From Candidatus Fischerbacteria bacterium RBG_13_37_8 (lineage in GTDB: Bacteria > Acidobacteriota > HRBIN11 > MFGW01): 11,794 nt of DNA. The notes under the pieces are model-generated. The model did no database searches. It worked only from the letters and a program-made list of their open reading frames with translations, and was not told the origin of the DNA. The stretch spans positions 12,151-23,944 of the forward strand of contig MFGW01000176.1 of the NCBI GenBank assembly GCA_001780385.1, given 5' to 3'. Of this stretch, positions 6,796 to 11,794 are shown in pieces (position 1 is the stretch's first letter; every line of letters starts with the position of its first letter). A program made the translations under genes and the position numbers.

Positions 6796-6823
6796 AAAGA
6801 TATTTGAAATTTCAAATATCTTT
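6796..6823. repeat. Perfect 28-bp palindrome
   Basis: Half-site AAAGATATTTGAAA (6796-6809) is followed directly by its exact reverse complement (6810-6823), with no spacer and no mismatch. It lies between the radical SAM gene's 3' end and the rplM promoter. There is no T-tract, so it does not look like a terminator. An operator for a dimeric regulator, a cruciform site or a remnant of an inserted element are all possible. Confidence 0.8.
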
Positions 6824-6861
6824 AGTGAGGCACAAAGTAAAAATTGACAAATTATCATTTA

Positions 6862-6898
6862 AGACAAACATGTTGTCTCTAAATTGGCGCTAAGCGCC
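6862..6898. other. Two small hairpins downstream of the radical SAM gene
   Basis: First: AGACAA (6862-6867) and TTGTCT (6873-6878) around a 5-nt loop. Second: GGCGC (6886-6890) and GCGCC (6894-6898) around TAA. Read on the minus strand, they follow the radical SAM stop within 50 nt. They may aid 3'-end formation, but neither is followed by a clear U-run, so I do not call a terminator. Confidence 0.4.
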
Positions 6899-6908
6899 GT
6901 AGTAATTT

Positions 6909-8168
6909 TTATCTTAAATCGGCGGGAAGATTTTTCCTGTTTTTATTCATGACATTTACGAGGCGGGATGCTGTCTGACTTAATCCTGCATTAAATAATG
7001 CGGATAATGTTCTATTTGCAAGGTAATACTTGGCTTCGAGAAAGAAATATTTTTTGCTGTTTTCTGCAAGATATTTACATTCTTCAGGCAGCATTACAAG
7101 ACTGACTCTTATATTCGGAGCTACTCCTATAGGCAGTTTTTTCTCCATGCAGGCATGATACAAACGTTGAAATATAGGAATCATATCTTCTGTTTTTGGT
7201 GGAGGCTCATCCTGGTAATCGGTTCCGATAAGCGGTCGGAAAATACATACGGTAGGAATCGCTCCTTTATCCGTAATCCAATCTATTGCCTTTATTGAAC
7301 TTTCCGGTGATTCCAAACCCGCAACTATCTCTCCATTGCAGGTCTCAAATATTTTTGAGCAAAATTCAATAGCATCAAGATAACGCTTCAATCCATACTG
7401 CTCATTCTTGCCCGGACACACCTCTATAAACCGTGGTTCATCAAATATCTCGAAACAAAAAGATACTCTGTTTACCCCTATCTTCTTCATATGATAATAT
7501 TTTGTCAGATCATGATGCGGAGGAGTCTGAATCCCTATTAACAAACCTAATTCCTTTTTGATTTTTCTTATATACGGATCCAATATATCCAGGTAAGTAT
7601 CTCCCGGATAATGTCCAGTATTAAAATCTACATAGGTTATTTTTGATTCTTTGCGTGCAGCTAATACAGTCTCAAAAACCTCATTGACCGACTTTTCATC
7701 AGCATCATCTACTCCTAAATTCAATCCAACTGAACAAAATTTACAATTAGCATGTGGTTTTCTTAACCAATATTCACACACTTTGGATGGATAAACAGCA
7801 AGATACGTGCCCTGCAAACTTCCAATGGTCGACATGAGCTTCCCACTGCTTGTCTTTTGAGTATACCATAATGGTTGAGAAGATAAAGTAATGCGACATA
7901 TTTCTTCTTCCTCACGATATATAAAATATTTTCCTGCCTTGCGATATAATACATAAGGGGAATTTTTTGCAAATGCTTCAACTACCGGTATATTTGTATA
8001 TAAACCATGTGGAAGAATTACTTCTAAACCACTTCCCAATCCAGCTCGTGTTCTCATTATTTTTCTTCCACCATCTTCCTCTATCAAACAACTATCGTCA
8101 ATTCGTATTCCTTTGCAATATAAATCTAACTTTAATAAACCTGGATTCATTTTATTATTCATCTGCAT
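6909..8168 (-). CDS. Radical SAM protein with atypical cysteine cluster
   Basis: Probable radical SAM enzyme of 419 aa, substrate unknown. Seen: an N-terminal region (about 1-125) without an obvious known domain; a cluster-binding segment with C131, C142 and C145 (C-x10-CKFC) followed by SVGLNLG; a TIM-barrel-like series DFNTGHYPGD (about 181-190, at the place of the SAM-binding GGE-type motif), LLIGIQTPPH (209-218), GVNRVSFCFEIFDE (231-244) and GEIVAGLES (279-287); then an ordinary-looking C-terminal region. The CxxC half of the cluster is normal but the first Cys is seven residues further away than in CX3CX2C. Non-canonical spacings exist in known members such as Elp3 and HmdB, so activity is plausible. 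No signal peptide or membrane helix. ATG start with AAGGAG ten bases upstream. It is transcribed from its own promoter (8290-8318), between acpS and rplM, with no obvious functional partner. Confidence 0.85.
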   Translation of the reverse strand: MQMNNKMNPGLLKLDLYCKGIRIDDSCLIEEDGGRKIMRTRAGLGSGLEVILPHGLYTNIPVVEAFAKNSPYVLYRKAGKYFIYREEEEICRITLSSQPLWYTQKTSSGKLMSTIGSLQGTYLAVYPSKVCEYWLRKPHANCKFCSVGLNLGVDDADEKSVNEVFETVLAARKESKITYVDFNTGHYPGDTYLDILDPYIRKIKKELGLLIGIQTPPHHDLTKYYHMKKIGVNRVSFCFEIFDEPRFIEVCPGKNEQYGLKRYLDAIEFCSKIFETCNGEIVAGLESPESSIKAIDWITDKGAIPTVCIFRPLIGTDYQDEPPPKTEDMIPIFQRLYHACMEKKLPIGVAPNIRVSLVMLPEECKYLAENSKKYFFLEAKYYLANRTLSALFNAGLSQTASRLVNVMNKNRKNLPADLR

Positions 8169-8194
8169 CAGTTCTTTTCTCCTTCAAAATAAAG

Positions 8195-8241
8195 GGTTCG
8201 AGGATTCAAGGAGTCAAGTGCTGGCGAACAAAACGTTCACC
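8195..8241. repeat. Degenerate 8-bp tandem repeat and adjoining hairpin in the radical SAM leader
   Basis: Three 8-base units GGTTCGAG, GATTCAAG, GAGTCAAG run from 8195 to 8218. Immediately beyond, GGCGAAC (8223-8229) and GTTCACC (8235-8241) form a 7-bp stem with one G-U type pair and a 5-nt loop. Both lie in the predicted 5' untranslated region of the radical SAM gene (minus strand). They look like small intergenic repeat debris rather than a recognised riboswitch. Confidence 0.5.
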
Positions 8242-8289
8242 CTTTCCTTGCAATCCGTGCTTCGCTAATCAGCAACAAATTATTTATAC

Positions 8290-8318
8290 ATTATAAGCAA
8301 AATGAATCAATTTAGCAA
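8290..8318 (-). promoter_or_regulatory. Probable sigma70-type promoter of the radical SAM gene
   Basis: On the minus strand a perfect TATAAT (8290-8295) lies 17 bp from TTGCTA (8313-8318, 4 of 6 matches to TTGACA). Transcription would start near 8283, giving a leader of about 115 nt. This suggests the radical SAM gene is transcribed separately from acpS. Confidence 0.6.
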
Positions 8319-8320
8319 AA

Positions 8321-8494
8321 GGTAAAGGTGGTTAAGGTTAAGACAGGATGAGGCTGAAGTCAGACAGGGGCTTAGAATTAGGTTTAGAAAAAGACCTTGT
8401 TTATATTAATCTTGACAGCATCTCCTTCTTATTTTCCTCGACTCCTGCTTTACTTCAACCTCATTCTATCTTTACCTCTACCTCTTTCTTTACC
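8321..8494. repeat. Composite inverted repeat, copies 2 and 3 of the dispersed family
   Basis: The left arm (8321-8360) and the reverse complement of the right arm (8452-8494) align from GGTAAAG to ATGAGG[C/T]TGAAGT with one 3-base gap and about 26 of 33 identities after it. The 91-bp centre contains AGGTTTAGAAAAAGACCTTG and ATATTAATCTTGACA (near 8403-8417), which match copy 1 at 1391-1430 in reverse. Thus 8321-8417 is a full unit on the + strand and 8452-8494 a half unit on the minus strand. The segment fills the gap between acpS and the radical SAM promoter and stops seven bases from the acpS stop codon. It encodes no transposase and resembles a miniature inverted-repeat element or structured intergenic repeat. 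Confidence 0.75.
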
Positions 8495-8501
8495 TCTTCT
8501 C

Positions 8502-8876
8502 TTAAAACATCACTACCATTGCGACCGCATTCTCTTTACTATGAGAAATACTGACTTCTATTGTTTGCACGTTTTTTTCCAATGCTATTTCTCGCGCTTT
8601 TTTGTACAGATAAAGAACCGGTTTACCAGTTCCTATATTCAGAATTTCAATATCCTGCCATCCGACACCGCTTCTTATCCCAGCACCTAATGCTTTCATT
8701 GTGGCTTCTTTTGCAGCAAAACGTCCGCTATAATTGTGATATTTCATCCTTTGACTTTCACAGTATTCTATTTCTCTCGATGTGAATAATTTATGGATAG
8801 CATGATCGGGGTAATTCTTTATGAGTTCTTCTACGCGATTTATTTCAATAATATCGACGCCGATTCCGATTATCAT
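8502..8876 (-). CDS. acpS: Holo-[acyl-carrier-protein] synthase
   Basis: Transfers 4'-phosphopantetheine from CoA to a serine of apo-ACP, activating it for fatty-acid synthesis; cytoplasmic trimer in the family. It is 124 aa, the typical length. Seen: IGIGVDIIEI (D8, a Mg ligand), FTSREIEYC, the GRFAAKEA motif (51-58, with Mg-ligand E57), GAGIRSGVGWQDIEI, GKPVLYL and the terminal SISHS motif (109-113). ATG start with AGGAG four bases upstream. It stands alone between two repeat-rich gaps: hairpin repeats upstream and the composite inverted repeat abutting its stop codon. No promoter of good quality was recognised, so it may be read from the ntrY-ntrX-like transcript or from a weak promoter near 8890-8905. 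Confidence 0.97.
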   Translation of the reverse strand: MIIGIGVDIIEINRVEELIKNYPDHAIHKLFTSREIEYCESQRMKYHNYSGRFAAKEATMKALGAGIRSGVGWQDIEILNIGTGKPVLYLYKKAREIALEKNVQTIEVSISHSKENAVAMVVMF

Positions 8877-8904
8877 AGTGCTCCTATGCAGATAATAATA
8901 TTTT

Positions 8905-8958
8905 AAACCAGAGAGAACACAGAGATTTTTTTTTCTCTCTCTGTGTACTCAGTGGTTT
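8905..8958. repeat. Long hairpin repeat (ACCA-GAGA...ACACAGAG type)
   Basis: Arms at 8905-8925 and 8938-8958 are inverted copies with 18 of 21 matches (shared core AAACCA..GAG.ACACAGAGA), around a 12-nt T/C-rich loop. It lies in the 190-bp gap between the response regulator and acpS. From memory, AACACAGAG/CTCTGTGT hairpins of this kind recur in intergenic regions of many environmental bacterial genomes. It could affect the acpS transcript, but it has no evident coding role. Confidence 0.7.
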
Positions 8959-9036
8959 TATTTTTAATTCTATTTACATTTGCTTCTGGGTATCCTTTTA
9001 GGTAGTATGAAAAAATATTCAGGTATTGCCATATAC

Positions 9037-9058
9037 GGGCAGACACATGGGTCTGCCC
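9037..9058. repeat. GGGCAGAC/GTCTGCCC hairpin after the NtrX-like stop
   Basis: Perfect 8-bp GC-rich arms (9037-9044 and 9051-9058) with loop ACATGG, starting 9 nt after the stop of the response regulator on the minus strand. No U-tract follows, so an intrinsic terminator is doubtful, although a stem here could protect the 3' end. The sequence resembles a widespread intergenic hairpin repeat I recall from other bacterial genomes. Confidence 0.65.
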
Positions 9059-9067
9059 TTACAAAAA

Positions 9068-10489
9068 CTATTCTACGGATGAATCTGGTTCAAGCATGGA
9101 ATGAATATTATGTTTATGTAATTTTCTGTATAAATGACGCCGGTCTATATTAAGAATTCGTGCAGCTTTTGCTATATTACCACCCGCATTGCTGACTACC
9201 GTTTCAATATACTGTTTCTCAAATTCAGCTCGTGCTTCCTGCAGACTTATCAGTGATTTCATCGGTATGGAAAAATCATAAAGCGCTCCGCTCTGAAGTT
9301 GTGATATTTCTTCGGTTAAAAATGGTGTTTTGTATCCTGCTATTATATGCTCCTCATCTATTTCATCAGTGCTCACCATTATTATCAATCGCTCAATCGT
9401 GTTTTTTAATTCTCTGACATTTCCGGGCCAATCATACATCTTTAATAAATCTAATGCTTTCTTCGTTATCTCTTTTTGCTTCTTTCCATATTCTTCCGAA
9501 AATACCATGATAAAATGATTCACCAATAAAGGTATATCTTCCTTTCTATCCCGCAATGGCGGCACATATATCGGTATCACATTAATTCTAAAAAATAAAT
9601 CTTCCCTGAAATGCCCCTTTTTAATTTCTTCCGATAATACTTTATTAGTCGCTGATATAACACGCACATCTATCTCTATGCTTTTCGTACTCCCCAATGG
9701 CTCAAATCGCTGCTCCTCTAATACCCGAAGCAGTTTTGCTTGCGTCTTTAAACTCATATCAGCTATTTCATCTAAAAACAAAGTGCCACTATGTGCAATT
9801 TTTAACTTCCCGTCTTTATTCTTTATGGCTCCTGTGAATGCTCCCTTTGTATAGCCAAATAATTCACTTTCTATGAGACCCTCCGGAATGGCTGCACAAT
9901 TTACTTCCGCAAATACTTCATCAGCACGCAAACTCTTGAGATGTATATTTCTCGCTACTAATTCTTTCCCCGTCCCATTCTCACCATATATTATCGTCCG
10001 ACCATTTGTGGGTGCTGCCTTCTCAATCTCCTCCTTTAATTTTTTTATCTTATCGCTCTCCCCTATTAAAATATATTTATCACTGATCTGTTTCTTTAAT
10101 AATCTATTTTCTTCTTCAAGTTTTTTATGTTTTATCGCATTCTGAATTACCAGTATTGTTTTATCCATGGATAAAGGTTTTTCGATGAAATCAAAAGCTC
10201 CTAATTTTGTGGCTTTTACCGCCATCTCTATACTTCCATGCGCAGATATTATGACCACACTGCTATTCGAATCAAGATTCCGTATTTGCTCTAAGGCAGT
10301 AATACCATCCATTCCGGGTAACCATATATCTAAAAGCACTAAATCAAAGAGACTCTTTTCCATTAAATCAAGACAATTTTCTGCTGTCTCAACTGCTTCC
10401 ACTTCATAATCTTCATCAATTAAAATCGCTGACAATGATGATCGAATTCCTGCATCATCATCTACAATAAGTATTTTTCCTTTTGGCAT
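9068..10489 (-). CDS. NtrX-like sigma54-dependent response regulator
   Basis: Cytoplasmic transcription activator, 473 aa, probably phosphorylated by the adjacent kinase. Seen: receiver domain (about 1-125) with D10-D12, phospho-acceptor D54, S82 (in SAHG) and K104; AAA+ domain (about 140-375) with Walker A GENGTGKE (169-176), a canonical GAFTGA (216-221), Walker B TLFLDEI (236-242) and FREDLFFRI (294-302); a linker of about 40 residues; and a Fis-type helix-turn-helix (about 437-460, GNIAKAARILNIDRRHLYRKL). It starts 20 nt after the kinase stop, with GGAG ten bases upstream of ATG. The pairing with an NtrY-type kinase and the DNA-binding domain argue for NtrX rather than NtrC or DctD, but nitrogen control is not shown. 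Architecture matches the regulator at the left edge, a paralogue. Confidence 0.92.
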   Translation of the reverse strand: MPKGKILIVDDDAGIRSSLSAILIDEDYEVEAVETAENCLDLMEKSLFDLVLLDIWLPGMDGITALEQIRNLDSNSSVVIISAHGSIEMAVKATKLGAFDFIEKPLSMDKTILVIQNAIKHKKLEEENRLLKKQISDKYILIGESDKIKKLKEEIEKAAPTNGRTIIYGENGTGKELVARNIHLKSLRADEVFAEVNCAAIPEGLIESELFGYTKGAFTGAIKNKDGKLKIAHSGTLFLDEIADMSLKTQAKLLRVLEEQRFEPLGSTKSIEIDVRVISATNKVLSEEIKKGHFREDLFFRINVIPIYVPPLRDRKEDIPLLVNHFIMVFSEEYGKKQKEITKKALDLLKMYDWPGNVRELKNTIERLIIMVSTDEIDEEHIIAGYKTPFLTEEISQLQSGALYDFSIPMKSLISLQEARAEFEKQYIETVVSNAGGNIAKAARILNIDRRHLYRKLHKHNIHSMLEPDSSVE

Positions 10490-10509
10490 AAAGTGCTCTC
10501 TCCATGCTA

Positions 10510-11794
10510 TTAATTGAATGGTATTTCAATCTGAAATTTAGCTCCACTTGGTTCATTATCTTCAATTCTTATATAACCTCCATGATCAGAAATAATTCTT
10601 GCAACTATTGCTAATCCTAATCCCATTCCTTTTTTCTTTTTTGAATAATAAGGCAGAAATATCTTTTCTCTTTCTTCCAGCGGGATACCTGTGCCGGTAT
10701 CAATAATTTCAATGCGTGCCATAGCATTCATTTCATCATAGAAAGTGTTTATTATTACTTTTCCTTTATTATTCATTGCTTCAACCGCATTTTCGATAAG
10801 ATTCGTAATTACTCTTTTGAGCTGTTCCTCGTCTCCATTTATATGAGGAAGAGCTTTATCAAAATTCACTTCGACATTAATTTCTTTCAATACACCATCA
10901 TACATATTTAATGCACTATTTATAGTTGCATGAAGATCCATCTGTTTCCTGTTGATTGCCGGCAAACGTGCAAAACGTGAAAATTCATTGACCAATGTCT
11001 TCAGTGTTTGCACACCATCCATTATGCTGTTAGCATCTTTCAGAAGTACCGTTTTTAAATAACTCTCATCCTCGCCAATTTTTTTTCTGATATGTTCTGC
11101 TGAAAGTTGAATAGGAGTCAATGGATTATTAATTTCATGTGCTATTCTTCTGGCTATTTCCTGCCACGTAGCTACTTTCTGTGCTTTCACCATTTCTGTT
11201 AAATCATCAATAACAATCAATGTCCCAGACGGTTGATTATTGGAGGCTATCAGCGGCGAAAGCTGTATCGACAAATGTTTGTTGCGCCTGCTTATTGCTA
11301 CTTCAATTTCTATATTTTGTATAGGTCTTTTTTTATTAAAAATTGGTTCGATTGACTCCAGCAATTTCCCTAATCCATTCTTTATGAAAAATTCCTTGTA
11401 CTCCTGGCCTGGTTTTATATTTGATGGTAATCGCAGTATTTTGCATGCAGCAGGATTCACGGTGGATACAATCCCATTTTCATCAATCGTTATTACGCCC
11501 GTAGTAATGGTATTTAAAATTGTCTCGATATATCTCCTTCTTTCTTCTAATGAAATATTAATGTTTTGCAGATCAATATTTGTTTTTTCAAGTGCGTCTT
11601 TACTTGATTTAATCTCACCCGTCATATTGTTAAAGGAATCAACGAGCAATCCTAATTCATCTTTGCTCTCAAAGGATATTCGGGAATCATAATCGCCTTG
11701 TGAGATTTTTCTTGTTCCTTCAGCTAACATTTGAATTGGTATGGTGATTTCTTTGGCTAAATTAAAACCCATCCAGCTAACACCAAATATGATC
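10510..11794 (-). CDS. NtrY-like sensor histidine kinase, N-terminus beyond the window
   Basis: Membrane sensor kinase, cut by the right edge: the frame stays open to 11793 (IIFGVSW before the first Met), so the real start and the membrane helices are outside. Residues below count from the Met at 11772. Seen: the end of a transmembrane helix, a HAMP linker (about 5-57, ITIPIQMLAEG...SFNNMTGEI), a short coiled coil (about 52-80), a PAS domain (about 80-195, TTGVITIDENGIVSTVNPAA), the H-box RRIAHEINNPLTPIQLSAEHI with phospho-acceptor H212, N-box NLIENAVEAM (324-333), DTGTGIP (358-364) and the G2 box KGMGLGLAI (381-389). H-box and HAMP-PAS order are those of NtrY. It forms an operon with the downstream response regulator and presumably phosphorylates it. 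The signal sensed is unknown. Confidence 0.93.
   Translation of the reverse strand, partial: IIFGVSWMGFNLAKEITIPIQMLAEGTRKISQGDYDSRISFESKDELGLLVDSFNNMTGEIKSSKDALEKTNIDLQNINISLEERRRYIETILNTITTGVITIDENGIVSTVNPAACKILRLPSNIKPGQEYKEFFIKNGLGKLLESIEPIFNKKRPIQNIEIEVAISRRNKHLSIQLSPLIASNNQPSGTLIVIDDLTEMVKAQKVATWQEIARRIAHEINNPLTPIQLSAEHIRKKIGEDESYLKTVLLKDANSIMDGVQTLKTLVNEFSRFARLPAINRKQMDLHATINSALNMYDGVLKEINVEVNFDKALPHINGDEEQLKRVITNLIENAVEAMNNKGKVIINTFYDEMNAMARIEIIDTGTGIPLEEREKIFLPYYSKKKKGMGLGLAIVARIISDHGGYIRIEDNEPSGAKFQIEIPFN

Noticed and set aside
6844..6849. TTGACA on the + strand as a promoter -35
   Set aside because: No acceptable -10 lies 16-18 bp downstream and no + strand gene follows.
1391..8494. 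CRISPR array or insertion sequence behind the repeated segments
   Set aside because: There are only three diverged, widely separated copies, with no regular spacers and no transposase or cas gene.
8348..8690. Short + strand open frames over the repeat and acpS
   Set aside because: They are low-complexity (Ser/Leu/Pro-rich) or antisense to acpS, with no SD and no recognisable domain.
9037..9058. Intrinsic terminator for the NtrY/NtrX-like operon
   Set aside because: The stem is good but no U-tract follows on the minus strand; it is better described as a hairpin repeat.

Overview
The window is AT-rich bacterial chromosome (roughly two thirds A+T by eye). It holds eleven complete protein genes, one partial gene, one gene remnant and an unusual amount of intergenic repeat and hairpin structure. 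Strong Shine-Dalgarno (SD) sites (AGGAG/GGAGG), sigma70-like promoters, two sigma54-dependent activators and an NtrY-like kinase indicate a bacterium. The mixture does not identify a phylum. The short EF-Ts, the rplM-rpsI-rpsB-tsf-pyrH-frr-purA order and the hairpin repeats would fit a poorly sampled environmental or candidate-phylum lineage, but that is only an impression.

Layout. At the left edge (31-1374, + strand) is an NtrC-type response regulator whose partner kinase is probably outside the window. It converges on a long minus-strand block read right to left: rplM (L13), rpsI (S9), rpsB (S2), tsf (EF-Ts), pyrH (UMP kinase), frr (ribosome recycling factor) and purA (adenylosuccinate synthetase), 6449 down to 1483. 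The genes are tightly packed, with 8-nt overlaps at rpsB/tsf and pyrH/frr, and a TTGACA-17-TATCTT promoter lies upstream of rplM. This is a translation and nucleotide-supply operon. The rpsB leader is odd: a near-perfect SD sits 31 nt from the best start codon, and a 7-bp GC-rich hairpin lies between them.

From 6450 to 6908 there is no intact gene. The stretch contains the rplM promoter, a decayed C-terminal fragment of a PIN-domain (VapC-like) toxin on the + strand, a 16-codon mini-ORF with a good SD, a perfect 28-bp palindrome and two small hairpins. Next is a radical SAM protein (6909-8168, minus) with a non-canonical Cys-x10-Cys-x2-Cys cluster and its own promoter (TTGCTA-17-TATAAT).

The flanks of acpS (8502-8876, minus) are rich in repeats. 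A composite inverted repeat (8321-8494) is related in sequence to the 1391-1482 segment downstream of purA, and both end within a few bases of a minus-strand stop codon. Two further hairpin repeats lie upstream of acpS. The right end (9068 to the edge, minus) is an NtrY-NtrX-like two-component pair: a HAMP-PAS-histidine kinase cut by the window edge, followed after 20 nt by its sigma54-activating response regulator.

No rRNA, tRNA, CRISPR array, transposase or convincing intrinsic terminator was seen. The housekeeping genes are ordinary. The features worth a second look are the rpsB leader, the repeat family, the radical SAM family and the palindrome/PIN-remnant intergenic region. I did not find a clear new multi-gene system.
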